Part shown: one piece after another, positions 40,834-48,953 of the stretch | Numbering within the stretch: the stretch's first letter is position 1 | Layout of the letters: each line of letters opens with the position of its first letter | Assembly (NCBI GenBank): GCA_002412595.1 | Contig: DHVJ01000047.1 | Location: 5,346 to 69,345 of the forward strand | DNA from: Anaerolineaceae bacterium UBA5211 | GTDB lineage: Bacteria; Chloroflexota; Anaerolineae; Anaerolineales; Anaerolineaceae | DNA: 64,000 nt | Direction of reading: 5' to 3' | Notes under the pieces: model-generated | Told to the model about the DNA's origin: nothing | What the model saw: the letters and a program-made list of their open reading frames with translations, nothing else | The model's database searches: none | Position numbers and translations under genes: made by a program

Positions 40834-42420
40834 ATGTCCACTCTAGGTTTGCAGGTTGTTTCCGTTTTAGAAAACCAATGGAGATTTTTAATCAACGAAG
40901 TCAATTTATGGGAAAAGAAAAAGAAAAATAAAAACTACGTTGATATTAGTGACAAAATAACCAAAATTACTCAGTGGGCAAATGGTTTGGATAGTGGTAC
41001 CTCGGTCTATATCGGATGTGTCAAAAGGGGAATTATCCAGAATGAAGATACGGAGTGGTCATCTCTGAATAATTTGCAAGAAAAGATCAATATATTGCGC
41101 GAAGCGATGGAATATTATCGGGAGAGATTATATTTACCTTGCAGTCCTTTGGGAATCTATGAAGATCGGGTGAAAGCGGCGGAAATTATAGCTCATGATA
41201 TATACACATTGATATTCACCAAATCAATTTATTCATTTAAATCTTCTTCATTGAGGTCAATTTCTGAGAATAGGCTTTCGGAAGCATTCATTAAAATATC
41301 CAATGATGAAAAATCTGTTATTTCGAGACCCTTATTTGAAAACCCAAAAAATTACCCCTTGTCTGCAATCAGCTTGCCGATTGACCTGATGGCAAATATT
41401 TCGGGTTTCTTAGCCTTACATCATGAAATTGGCCATGATATGATGACCTTGCTGGGTTTATCCCTTGAGAAACAATATCAATTTGGACAATCATCATTAA
41501 AGGATTCATTGATTAGTAAGGGGGTGGATCCAGTTCGAGCATGCATGTGGGGAAATTGGGTTTGTGAATTACTGGCGGATTTATTCGCATTGATCATTTC
41601 TGGGCCTGCATATTGTCAATTCATGATCAGCACGATGTCCACTCAGACAAAATATCTAGCTAAGAATACAAACAGTTATCCATCGCCAAATTTGCGTATC
41701 CTATTTTTATGCGAGGCGATCAATTGGTTGGGAGATTTGTTTGAATATGACAAGTTTAACCAAGATGCGGAACGTTATGCAAAATTATGGAAGAATGAAA
41801 TTTACGACAAGAACTCACCTGACTTGGAATACCTGCCTGATATTCGGGCGACAATTGAAACGATCATGGATTCACAAATATTTGATGCAGAGAATGAGAC
41901 AAAATTCTCACTCAGTGACTTAATTACCTATACGCCTTCGGAAGACGAAAAAGTGATCAAAACAGCTAAAATGCTTATAGAAGGAAATTTCCCGGATAAT
42001 TTCCTTCTATCTCCTAGATTAATGCCGAGCACCGTGCAGTATGCTATGGAAGAAATCTTTTCAGACCAGTCGGATTATTCGGAAAACAGCTCACAATCTC
42101 TTTTACAGATCAATAAGTTGGCCCAGGAAAATATCTTTCTGGCAAATGAGAAGAACTTTTTCGGTGTTGCTGACAGAGTGAAAAACGCTTTGCGCAAGAA
42201 AATCATTTATAAAGACGTTGAAACAAATCAATTGGGGATGAACGTTTCAAGAGAAATTACCCGCCAGGTTTTCGACAGTTTGGATATTGAAGAGTTTTCA
42301 AAAGTGAAAGAATTAATTCAACAAGAAGGAAAAATGAATCTTGATGAGATCCTGAAACCTGCGGAAAAAATGATCATGATAAAAGGAATTGATGATCTGA
42401 CTTCAGATTGGAATGATTAA
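40834..42420 (+). CDS. Unknown protein with HEIGH zinc-metallopeptidase motif
   Basis: 528 residues, not recognised as a named family. The clearest signal is 'LALHHEIGHDMMTLLG' near residue 196 (HExxH with a Gly). It is followed about 50 residues later by 'WVCELLADLFALIISGPAY' near 248, where E-L-x-A-D fits the third zinc ligand of gluzincin-like peptidases. The N-terminal third is charged and the C-terminal third helical; no signal peptide, so it is probably cytoplasmic. AAGGAG precedes the ATG. Base composition is much more AT-rich than the neighbours, suggesting transfer. It is followed 21 bases later by a small membrane-protein gene. Confidence 0.7.
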   Translation: MSTLGLQVVSVLENQWRFLINEVNLWEKKKKNKNYVDISDKITKITQWANGLDSGTSVYIGCVKRGIIQNEDTEWSSLNNLQEKINILREAMEYYRERLYLPCSPLGIYEDRVKAAEIIAHDIYTLIFTKSIYSFKSSSLRSISENRLSEAFIKISNDEKSVISRPLFENPKNYPLSAISLPIDLMANISGFLALHHEIGHDMMTLLGLSLEKQYQFGQSSLKDSLISKGVDPVRACMWGNWVCELLADLFALIISGPAYCQFMISTMSTQTKYLAKNTNSYPSPNLRILFLCEAINWLGDLFEYDKFNQDAERYAKLWKNEIYDKNSPDLEYLPDIRATIETIMDSQIFDAENETKFSLSDLITYTPSEDEKVIKTAKMLIEGNFPDNFLLSPRLMPSTVQYAMEEIFSDQSDYSENSSQSLLQINKLAQENIFLANEKNFFGVADRVKNALRKKIIYKDVETNQLGMNVSREITRQVFDSLDIEEFSKVKELIQQEGKMNLDEILKPAEKMIMIKGIDDLTSDWND

Positions 42421-42441
42421 CAGAAAAACGGAGGAGAAAAA

Positions 42442-42906
42442 ATGTCGGAAAATTATTCTGAAACTGAAAAATTGGAAATACTCATTGCCGCTGCAGTAAA
42501 AGATGCAGATCGTGGGTCACAAGGTCTTTTCAATTATTATGAAGACCCTGATGCGTTTTTCAATGAGGATTCCAGAGGACTTTTCGGAATCTCTTTTGAT
42601 GAATTATTAACGATGGGAAAAGGTATTTGGGAAAAGATGTCATTGGAACTTCAACCTGTCTTTTGCGACAAGAATGATAAGCAACACAAAGTATTGGCAG
42701 GGTTGATCGAAGATGGCAGCGAAGAGGTAATCCCTGCAATCGCTTCTGTTATCACGGCCTCAGTGTTATCTATGGGTGTCATCCCGGCAGGTGCGATCAC
42801 AGCTGTAACTTACTTTTTGGTGAAGCTTATCCTTAAAAAATTCTTTACGGCGACCTTAAATACAGGTTGTGAAAAATGGAAAGAATATAACGGTGGATTA
42901 AGTTAG
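42442..42906 (+). CDS. Small protein with C-terminal membrane segment, partner of the HEIGH protein
   Basis: 154 residues, no family recognised. The first 90 residues are acidic and soluble-looking. Residues about 97-138 are strongly hydrophobic and Gly/Ala/Ile/Val-rich ('PAIASVITASVLSMGVIPAG' and 'AITAVTYFLVKLILKKFF'), able to form one or two membrane helices, followed by a basic then short polar tail. A strong GGAGGAG site precedes the ATG, 21 bases after the previous stop, so the two are co-expressed. A membrane effector regulated by the peptidase is a hypothesis from the arrangement only. Confidence 0.6.
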   Translation: MSENYSETEKLEILIAAAVKDADRGSQGLFNYYEDPDAFFNEDSRGLFGISFDELLTMGKGIWEKMSLELQPVFCDKNDKQHKVLAGLIEDGSEEVIPAIASVITASVLSMGVIPAGAITAVTYFLVKLILKKFFTATLNTGCEKWKEYNGGLS

Positions 42907-42914
42907 AAATCCAA

Positions 42915-43214
42915 TTATTCCGGAGAGTGCGGCTGGGCGCTGGCCTTGGGGCTGTCGCTCTTGGCCGCGGCTTTCTTGGGCTTGGGGCTTTGCGTCTTGG
43001 GGGGCAGGGGGCTGAGCAGCAGGGCCAGGCGGTTGAGCGCTTCCACATCATATTCGCGCTTGCCGCACACATCGCAAATCCACGCGGGGAAATCCGGCAC
43101 GGTGATCAATTCATCGGCCAGCCAGGTGAAATAAGTCACTCGGGTCTTATGCATCATCCCTATGTTGCATTCATTGCACGGGAGCATGCTGTGCGGTTCG
43201 TTATACTTTCTCAA
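42915..43214 (-). CDS. YgiT-type zinc-finger protein
   Basis: 99 residues. Two CxxC knuckles, 'LPCNECNIG' near 12-20 and 'WICDVCGKREYDVEAL' near 45-60, with a 'T.YFTWLADELITVPDFPAW' strand between them. This is the N-terminal zinc-binding module of YgiT/MqsA-like proteins. The usual helix-turn-helix half is missing and replaced by a Pro/Lys/Ser-rich tail. A toxin partner is not visible. It is separated from the microcompartment operon upstream by a terminator. Confidence 0.8.
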   Translation of the reverse strand: MRKYNEPHSMLPCNECNIGMMHKTRVTYFTWLADELITVPDFPAWICDVCGKREYDVEALNRLALLLSPLPPKTQSPKPKKAAAKSDSPKASAQPHSPE

Positions 43215-43274
43215 CTTGGACCCTCTTGTTCTTTACCCTTTATTAAGGCCATTATACCACCCGCAAAAACAAAA

Positions 43275-43292
43275 AATCCGCTTGTGCGGATT
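43275..43292 (-). terminator. Terminator of the microcompartment operon
   Basis: On the minus strand AATCCGC-ACAA-GCGGATT runs into TTTTTG; a perfect 7-bp stem 27 bases after the last shell gene. Confidence 0.75.
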
Positions 43293-43318
43293 CTTTATAA
43301 TAGGAAGGAAAAGGGTGG

Positions 43319-43591
43319 TTATTCAGCGATATAAACCGAATCAATAATACCCACGATAACGGAAATGACGCAGGCGTCTTTGTTATTCATCACCTGGCGC
43401 GCGCCGCTGCCCTCGCGAATGACCAGTACGGTGTCGCCGATGCCGGCCTGGCTGTTATCCAGCGCGATGAAATCGCCGCTGTTGTCCTCTTCCTCCAGGC
43501 TGAGCGGCTGCACCACCAGCAGACGGCGGTTTTTGAAAGCCGCGTGGCTGACGGTGGTGACGACGGTTCCAACTACTTTGCCAATGATCAT
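43319..43591 (-). CDS. BMC-P pentameric shell vertex protein (EutN/CcmL family)
   Basis: 90 residues of the EutN/CcmL family that forms the pentamers capping the vertices of microcompartment shells. Seen: 'MIIGKVVGTVVTTVS' (family start), 'LLVVQPLSL', 'ALDNSQAGIGDTVLVIREGSG' near 43-63 with the typical A-G-x-G-D-x-V/L, and 'VISVIVGIIDSVYI' at the end. Last gene of the operon, 8 bases after the preceding BMC-P gene. One of three different BMC-P copies here. Confidence 0.93.
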   Translation of the reverse strand: MIIGKVVGTVVTTVSHAAFKNRRLLVVQPLSLEEEDNSGDFIALDNSQAGIGDTVLVIREGSGARQVMNNKDACVISVIVGIIDSVYIAE

Positions 43592-43599
43592 GATTATTC

Positions 43600-43920
43600 C
43601 TAAGTAAACGGATTACGCCCTTTTTTCAGGACGGTGGAAAACTCGCCATCCGGACGCACGTTCAACTCGTCCACGATGCCCACCAGAGCCAGGTCGATAG
43701 GCACAAACTTGATCTCCGGCATGGCCAGCGCGGCCTCGCGCGAGCGTACCATCACGCATAAGTCGCCCGGACCGGCCTGGACCACATCCGCAGCCACCTG
43801 TAAGCCGCCCACTGGATTGAGGTGCTTGTCCAATGGCTGCACAACCATCAGTTTCAACCCTTCAGTACCGGGGTACTTGATGGTGCAGACGGCTGTGCCT
43901 TTGACGCGCCCGAATAGCAT
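43600..43920 (-). CDS. BMC-P pentameric shell vertex protein (EutN/CcmL family), long variant
   Basis: 106 residues. 'MLFGRVKGTAVCTIKYPGTEG', 'LMVVQPLD' and 'VVQAGPGDLCVMVRSREA' are the EutN/CcmL landmarks, and 'DLALVGIVDELNV' closes the fold. It is about 15 residues longer than its neighbour, with a basic C-terminal tail 'LKKGRNPFT' that would lie on one face of the pentamer. It starts one base after the end of the next upstream gene, so translation is probably coupled. Confidence 0.92.
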   Translation of the reverse strand: MLFGRVKGTAVCTIKYPGTEGLKLMVVQPLDKHLNPVGGLQVAADVVQAGPGDLCVMVRSREAALAMPEIKFVPIDLALVGIVDELNVRPDGEFSTVLKKGRNPFT

Positions 43921-43921
43921 C

Positions 43922-44299
43922 TTACTTTAACCCCAAATCGGCGGCCACCCGATCAATGATGCGCTCTAACATGGCGTCATCTACCTGATTGCCTAATTGG
44001 GCTTTCACAGCGCTTTTCACGCGCGCTTTGATAGCTTCCAGACGTACAGATGAACCGCCGCCAAAAGCGGCAGCGTTGGAGTGCGAAGAAATCGGTTGAG
44101 CGACCGCGGGCTTGCTCAGGTAAGGGCGCATGGGGGCGGCGGGTGGTTTCTCGTTGGGTTCGACCAGCTGCATGCCCAGCCTGCGCGCTTTCTCGTAGGC
44201 CAGGTCGGTCAGCACCACATCTTCGCCAACGACCAGGCTGCGTTCGCCGCGTTTGACCATATCCTCAATGTCGTGTTCTGTATAAAAAACTTTTGCCAT
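43922..44299 (-). CDS. Microcompartment-associated protein with probable encapsulation peptide
   Basis: 125 residues. The N-terminus ('VFYTEHDIEDMVKRGERSLV' then 'LTDLAYEKARRLGMQLV') resembles the small N-terminal module found in EutT/EutQ-like microcompartment proteins (x-T-x-x-D-(I/V)...L-T-x-x-A-x-x-x-A). A Pro/Ala/Ser-rich linker follows (about 50-82), and the C-terminus is an amphipathic helix with 'LEAIKARVKSAVKAQLG' and 'AMLERIIDRVAADLGL', typical of encapsulation peptides. It probably binds the shell lumen and may scaffold the core. No enzyme domain is visible. Confidence 0.65.
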   Translation of the reverse strand: MAKVFYTEHDIEDMVKRGERSLVVGEDVVLTDLAYEKARRLGMQLVEPNEKPPAAPMRPYLSKPAVAQPISSHSNAAAFGGGSSVRLEAIKARVKSAVKAQLGNQVDDAMLERIIDRVAADLGLK

Positions 44300-44350
44300 A
44301 AGCTTTTCCCTTTGCAGGACTGCTTGCAGACCTGCTGTTGTGCTTTGCGA

Positions 44351-44977
44351 CTATCCGCTTACGCCTTCCAGGTTCTCCAACGCACGCATAGCCGCATCGC
44401 GGGCGGAGATGATCTCGGATTCCGAACCGGCCAGCCACATGCGGCCGAAACGGCCGACGCTGGAGACATGTACGATCTTGATACTGGCTTTCTTTTCGGC
44501 TTCGTTGCAGGCGTAATTGATGTAGGCTGCCGGAGCGCACTCCAGCACCAACATGGTTTCACCGGGGACGATCATGGAGCCGCGGCGGAAGCGGTTAAGC
44601 AGCTGCGCCTGATAGGGGTCTATGTTGGTGATGACCTGGGTGGAGGCAATTTGCGGTTTGATGCGGTCTTCGACTTTGAGGCCTAAACGGTCGAGCACAA
44701 CCTCGCCGGCCTCGATAACGGCGGCCTGGTTATGGGAGTGCACCTCGAACATGCCAAATTCGCGTTCGACAATTTGGGCGCCGGGTTTGGCTTCGGTGGC
44801 TTTGACGGCGATATCGACTACCCGGAAAACCTCGTTGCCGGGGGCCATTTCCACATACAGGGAAGCCATGCCCTCGGTGGACAGGTCGCCCTGGGTTACC
44901 GAGCCGATGAAGGCGGCATATTGAGCTTGCATGCGGTCGAGCATGCAGTAGCATCTGAGTTGAAATTGATCTGCCAT
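44351..44977 (-). CDS. BMC-T trimeric shell protein (tandem BMC domain)
   Basis: 208 residues with two fused BMC domains (about 5-95 and 105-205). Landmarks: 'AAYINYACNEAEKKASIKIVHV' in domain 2, and 'GRFGRMWLAGSESEIISARDAAMRAL' near the end, the G-R-x-G...G-x-x-x-(D/E)-V-x-x-A pattern. Such proteins form pseudohexameric trimers, often with gated central pores. It lies 6 bases downstream of the EutJ-like gene. Confidence 0.9.
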   Translation of the reverse strand: MADQFQLRCYCMLDRMQAQYAAFIGSVTQGDLSTEGMASLYVEMAPGNEVFRVVDIAVKATEAKPGAQIVEREFGMFEVHSHNQAAVIEAGEVVLDRLGLKVEDRIKPQIASTQVITNIDPYQAQLLNRFRRGSMIVPGETMLVLECAPAAYINYACNEAEKKASIKIVHVSSVGRFGRMWLAGSESEIISARDAAMRALENLEGVSG

Positions 44978-44983
44978 ACTTCT

Positions 44984-45853
44984 TTACTCACTTTCACTAT
45001 TTATATGGTTGGCTTGCTGCAAAGCAATGCCAATGGGTGTGACAAACAGCGGGTCGGACGGGATGGAGGTGGGGATTCCGGTGTATTGCTGTACCACCCG
45101 ATCCATGCCCTGCGCGCAGGCGCTGCCGCCTACCAGCGTGATGTGTTCTACATTGCGGCCTTGCAAATGCCGGGCGGTGATGCTGGCCACTTTTTCCATG
45201 ACCGGGCGCAGCAGCGGGAAAAGCTCCTGCTGGCGGCTGGGGTCTTTCTTATATTCCTCAGCTTCTTCAAAGGTCAGGTCTTTCGCGCCGGCGATCACCA
45301 GCGTGAAATGCGTGCCGCCGGTGGCCTCGTCAGCAGTGTAAACTACCCGGCCATCTTCGATGACCGCGACGCCGGTGGTGCCGCCGCCGATATCCACAAT
45401 GGCGCCATTTTGGACGCCCAGCAGATAATTGGCCGCACTGGGTTCATCCACCAGACCGCTGCAGGTAAATCCGGCCGCTTCCACCACATTAGCCGTGGCG
45501 CGCACTTCCGCCAGCGGTACGCCGGGTGGGTAAGCACTGGCTGCGCTGGTCAGTTCACGCCCCACACGGGTTTCCAGGCGGGTTTTCATGGCACGCAGTT
45601 TATCCACCGCGCCCATGTAATCCACTACCAGGCCATCTTTGACCACCTGGGCGAATTGGTATTCACCCGCCACCACCTGCCGGTCCGCGTCCAGCACAAC
45701 CAGCACCAGGTAAGCGGTGCCTAGATCCGCGCCCACGTACAGCGGGCCCTGCGGGGGTTCAACCAAAGGAACTGTTTCCTCCCGGCTGGGCGGGATGGCT
45801 TGGCGGGCGCGCTGCAGGTAGCTGCTGAGATCGAACTGTTCTCGCATCATCAT
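44984..45853 (-). CDS. EutJ-like actin-fold/chaperone-type ATPase of the microcompartment
   Basis: 289 residues of the HSP70/actin ATPase superfamily, as EutJ. Phosphate-1 'YVGADLGTAYLVLVVLDA' (about 39-56), connect/adenosine features 'DEPSAANYLLGV' (about 146-157), phosphate-2 'GAIVDIGGGTTGVAVIEDG' (about 159-177), and 'ITLVGGSACAQGMD' near 246-259. The role of EutJ is not firmly known; a chaperone function for cargo or shell assembly is proposed for the family. The N-terminal 'LSSYLQRARQA' helix may be a shell-targeting peptide. Confidence 0.88.
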   Translation of the reverse strand: MMMREQFDLSSYLQRARQAIPPSREETVPLVEPPQGPLYVGADLGTAYLVLVVLDADRQVVAGEYQFAQVVKDGLVVDYMGAVDKLRAMKTRLETRVGRELTSAASAYPPGVPLAEVRATANVVEAAGFTCSGLVDEPSAANYLLGVQNGAIVDIGGGTTGVAVIEDGRVVYTADEATGGTHFTLVIAGAKDLTFEEAEEYKKDPSRQQELFPLLRPVMEKVASITARHLQGRNVEHITLVGGSACAQGMDRVVQQYTGIPTSIPSDPLFVTPIGIALQQANHINSESE

Positions 45854-45913
45854 CGCACGCCTGCCGGCAGGATTCTGCCGGCTTTCAAGCGTATTATATT
45901 GGCTGCGTCCGGC

Positions 45914-46219
45914 TTAGCCGATGCTGCCCTTGCTCTTCTGCGGCAGGATCATTTCGACTTCGCTGTGCGGTCTGGGGATGACGTGCACGGAAACCAGCTC
46001 GCCGACCCGTTTGGCTGCGGCTGCGCCGGCGTCTGTGGCGGCTTTCACCGCGCCCACATCACCGCGCACCATGACGGTCACATAACCACCGCCGACGTAT
46101 TCCGAACCGATCAGAACTACATTCGCGGCTTTGACCATAGCGTCCGCGGCCTCGATGGAGCCGACCAGACCTTTGGTCTCGACCATGCCAAGAGCGATTA
46201 ATTCAGGATTTGTTGCCAT
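45914..46219 (-). CDS. BMC-H hexameric shell protein
   Basis: 101 residues, the canonical single BMC domain: 'LGMVETKGLVGSIEAADAMV' (about 10-29), 'VGGGYVTVMVRGDVGAVKAA' (about 42-61), 'AGAAAAKRVGELVSVHVIPRP' (about 64-84), then a C-terminal extension. It is the only BMC-H in the locus, so it must tile the facets. The pore region near 'SEYVGGGYV' has a Gly triplet giving a narrow polar pore. Confidence 0.95.
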   Translation of the reverse strand: MATNPELIALGMVETKGLVGSIEAADAMVKAANVVLIGSEYVGGGYVTVMVRGDVGAVKAATDAGAAAAKRVGELVSVHVIPRPHSEVEMILPQKSKGSIG

Positions 46220-46247
46220 ATCTTTATTCCTTTCACTTTACTGCAAT

Positions 46248-47717
46248 TTATTTTTGTTGGATGATATCTTGAACAACTTTACGCACCAGTGCTTCTATAT
46301 CCTGCGCGTTGGATGGGTTAGATCCGGCAGCGGCCGGTGAGGGCCCGCGCAGGGCTGCTTCAGGGGGAGGGGTCAATTCATAGGCCAGGCGTTTGATGTT
46401 GTAGAGGTGATGGACGGAAATATTATCGCCTGTGATGGCGCCGCCTTCGCCGCCGGAACCCAGCGTGAGGGAAGGCATCAGCCCGGTGGTCAGGCCCACG
46501 GCACCTAAAGTGCCCATGGTATTGACCAGAATGCGGAAGACGGGTTTTTCCAGTCCGAAGGCCATGATGACTTTTTCGTCACGGGCGTGAATGATCTGGG
46601 TGTGGCCGCGCCCGCCGAACATGATCAGTTCAATGGATCGCTCGCAGCCGGCTTCCCAGCCATCTTCCTCGTACCAGGCCAGCACGGTGGTCAGTTTTTC
46701 ACGCGAGAGTGGTTCGGCTGTGCCGGTGGTGCTCAGGCGCGTGACCAGCACGCGGGCGGACTGCGGGATGCTGAATCCGGCCATGCCGGCCAGGGTTTGA
46801 GCCGGCTTGCCGACCGTGCGCGTGTTGATGCTGCCGTCCGGTTTGAACAGCAGTTTGCGCAGTTTGTCGGTTTGTTCTTCGTCGGTGAAAAAGGCGCCTT
46901 CGGCTTGCATGAGCTGCTCTAACTGGCGCGCGATGGGCTTGTCAGCCACCACGGCTTGCTCGGAGGCGCAGATGGTGGAGCAGTCGAAGGCTTTGCTGGC
47001 TACGATGTAGCGGGCGGCCTTTTCCAGGTCCGCGCTGCGGTCCACATAAACAGGCACGTTGCCGGGGCCGACGCCGTAGGCCGGTTTGCCGACCGAATGG
47101 GCGGCCCTAACCATAGGCGTCCCGCCGGTGGCCAGGATCAAGCGCACGTATTTGTGGCGCAGTAGTTCGTCGGTGCCCGGCAGGGAGATATTTTGCATAC
47201 AGTTGACCAGATTGTGCGGTGCGCCGGCTTTCTCGGCGGCTTCCTGCATAATGCGGCAGGTTTCATAGGTGCTGCGCGCGGCGGAGGGGTGGGGCGCGAT
47301 GATGATGGCGTTGCGTGCCTTTACCGCCGAAATAGATTTGAACATGGCGGTGGAAGTTGGGTTGGTGCTGGGGGTCAGGGCGGCAATTACACCCATCGGC
47401 CAGGCAATCTCATAGATATGCTTTTCGGTGTCGTGACGGATGACGCCTACGGTGGGCGCGTCCTTGATGCTGTTCCAGACGCCCATGGAAGCCAGTTCGT
47501 TCTTCAGCTTCTTATGCGCGGGAATGCCATAACCGGTTTCTTCATTGGCCATCTGCCCTAACTGGGCAGATGCTTGAAAGGCGGCTTCGGCCATGGCGGC
47601 GCACACGCGGTCCACTTCCGCCTGCGTGGCATGACCCCAGATCAGCTGGGCTTTATAGGCTGCTTCAGCTAAATCGCGCGCTTCCTGCATAGATTGCAGG
47701 TCTAAATCCAGAGCCAT
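46248..47717 (-). CDS. CoA-acylating aldehyde dehydrogenase, microcompartment-targeted
   Basis: 489 residues of the PduP/EutE-like family, oxidising an aldehyde with NAD and CoA to acyl-CoA. The catalytic Cys lies in 'KAFDCSTICASEQAVV' near residue 250. Substrate-channel and NAD motifs are 'LTPSTNPTSTAMFKSISAVK' near 114-133 and 'GVGPGNVPVYVD' near 216. The C-terminus has a Pro/Ala-rich linker and the amphipathic helix 'DIEALVRKVVQDIIQQK', a clear encapsulation peptide placed at the C-terminus rather than the N-terminus used by PduP. With DeoC it would turn acetaldehyde into acetyl-CoA. Confidence 0.93.
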   Translation of the reverse strand: MALDLDLQSMQEARDLAEAAYKAQLIWGHATQAEVDRVCAAMAEAAFQASAQLGQMANEETGYGIPAHKKLKNELASMGVWNSIKDAPTVGVIRHDTEKHIYEIAWPMGVIAALTPSTNPTSTAMFKSISAVKARNAIIIAPHPSAARSTYETCRIMQEAAEKAGAPHNLVNCMQNISLPGTDELLRHKYVRLILATGGTPMVRAAHSVGKPAYGVGPGNVPVYVDRSADLEKAARYIVASKAFDCSTICASEQAVVADKPIARQLEQLMQAEGAFFTDEEQTDKLRKLLFKPDGSINTRTVGKPAQTLAGMAGFSIPQSARVLVTRLSTTGTAEPLSREKLTTVLAWYEEDGWEAGCERSIELIMFGGRGHTQIIHARDEKVIMAFGLEKPVFRILVNTMGTLGAVGLTTGLMPSLTLGSGGEGGAITGDNISVHHLYNIKRLAYELTPPPEAALRGPSPAAAGSNPSNAQDIEALVRKVVQDIIQQK

Positions 47718-47732
47718 TCCAAATCCTTTCGC

Positions 47733-48023
47733 TTAGCTTTTCCGGAAGGTCGATTTTCCTTCCACTTCCAAAGAATCGATCACGGCCATGATGACTGCGT
47801 CCACCGGACGGTCTTTGGTGACGGTGGTCTGGCGCGCGCTGGAACCAGCTGCAGTCAACACCAGGTCGCCCACGCCGGCATCCACGGAATCGATGGCCAC
47901 AAAGGGCTTTCCGCTACCTTTGCCGTATTCATCTGTCTGCTGGACCACCAGCAGCTTGCGCCCTTCCAGCTTTTCGTCTTTCATGGTGGAAACGGCTGTA
48001 CCTATCACTCGGGCAATCAGCAT
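47733..48023 (-). CDS. BMC-P pentameric shell vertex protein (EutN/CcmL family)
   Basis: 96 residues. 'MLIARVIGTAVSTMKDEKLEG', 'LLVVQQTDE', 'AIDSVDAGVGDLVLTAAGSSAR' and 'AVIMAVIDSLEV' are the EutN/CcmL landmarks. First of the three vertex proteins in transcription order, placed between deoC and the aldehyde dehydrogenase gene. Confidence 0.93.
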   Translation of the reverse strand: MLIARVIGTAVSTMKDEKLEGRKLLVVQQTDEYGKGSGKPFVAIDSVDAGVGDLVLTAAGSSARQTTVTKDRPVDAVIMAVIDSLEVEGKSTFRKS

Positions 48024-48040
48024 ACTCTTTTCCTCTTTCT

Positions 48041-48949
48041 CTAATAGCCTTTGGGCGCGTCCGAAGGCGCTTTATCGCCCTGCAGGATGCGCACGCCAGC
48101 GCTGGCGCCGATGCGGGTGGCGCCAGCCTTGACCATTTTGTCAAAATCATCCGCGGTGCGGATACCGCCGGCGGCTTTTACGCCTATCAGCGGGCCGACG
48201 GTGCGGCGCATCAGCGCCACATCTTCGACTGTTGCGCCGCCGATGGAGAACCCGGTGGAGGTTTTAACGAAATCTGCCCCGGCTTCTTTGGCCAACAGGC
48301 AGGCAATTTGCTTTTCTTCATCGGTCAGCAGGGCAGTTTCAAGGATCACTTTTAGCAAACAGTTACTCGCATGCGTGACTTGAACAACCGACAGGATATC
48401 CCGTGCGACTAGTTCTAAATTGCGGTCTTTCAACGCCCCGATATTGATAACCATATCAATTTCGTTGGCGCCGTCCGAGATAGCTTGCCGCGCTTCAAAG
48501 GCTTTGGTTTCGGGCGTGCTGGCCCCCAGCGGGAAGCCGATTACGGAACAGACTTTTACAGTGGAACCATTCAACAGGCTGGCGCACAGTTTGACCTGGG
48601 TGGGGTTGACGCACACCGAAGCGAAATGGTACTGCCGAGCTTCTTTGCAGAGCTGGGTGACCTGTTCGGTGGTGGCTTCCGGCTTGAGCAGGGTGTGGTC
48701 GATGTAGCTGGCCTTGCTCAGGTCGTCCGGAATGCTGCCGAGCGTGCTGCTGATACGTTCCGCGCCGGCGCTGATAACGTGGCCCATTTCATCAAAACAG
48801 GTTTTCACGCAGACATTATCGACGCACTCCACTTTGCATTGCTGTCCCTGTTGTGTTTCAGCCCGGGCAGTCTCTTCCACCAGCGCGCTGAGTATTTCGC
48901 GGGTGACGATTTCAGCGATGTTCGCGATGCTTTTGGGATCTGTTATCAT
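48041..48949 (-). CDS. deoC: Deoxyribose-phosphate aldolase with encapsulation and Cys-rich N-terminal extension
   Basis: 302 residues, about 75 longer than typical DeoC. The aldolase domain (about 78-300) has 'IDHTLLKPEAT', 'EIDMVINIGAL' (catalytic Asp), 'DFVKTSTGF' (Schiff-base Lys) and 'IGVKAAGGIRT' (second Lys), so it should cleave 2-deoxyribose-5-phosphate to glyceraldehyde-3-phosphate and acetaldehyde. The N-terminal extension starts with an amphipathic helix ('PKSIANIAEIVTREILSALV'), a probable encapsulation peptide. Four Cys in C-x3-C-x4-C-x3-C ('CKVECVDNVCVKTC', about 38-51) follow. It starts 4 bases after rpiB and is central to the inferred pathway. Confidence 0.92.
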   Translation of the reverse strand: MITDPKSIANIAEIVTREILSALVEETARAETQQGQQCKVECVDNVCVKTCFDEMGHVISAGAERISSTLGSIPDDLSKASYIDHTLLKPEATTEQVTQLCKEARQYHFASVCVNPTQVKLCASLLNGSTVKVCSVIGFPLGASTPETKAFEARQAISDGANEIDMVINIGALKDRNLELVARDILSVVQVTHASNCLLKVILETALLTDEEKQIACLLAKEAGADFVKTSTGFSIGGATVEDVALMRRTVGPLIGVKAAGGIRTADDFDKMVKAGATRIGASAGVRILQGDKAPSDAPKGY

Positions 48950-48953
48950 GTTC

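Noticed and set aside
40538..42906. tRNA-Lys as an attachment site for an integrated element carrying the HEIGH unit
   Set aside because: The genes lie on the 5' side of the tRNA, no duplicated tRNA end was found, and no integrase is present.
44732..45724. 330-codon plus-strand frame opposite the BMC-T and EutJ-like genes
   Set aside because: Shadow frame; both minus-strand genes are clear family members.
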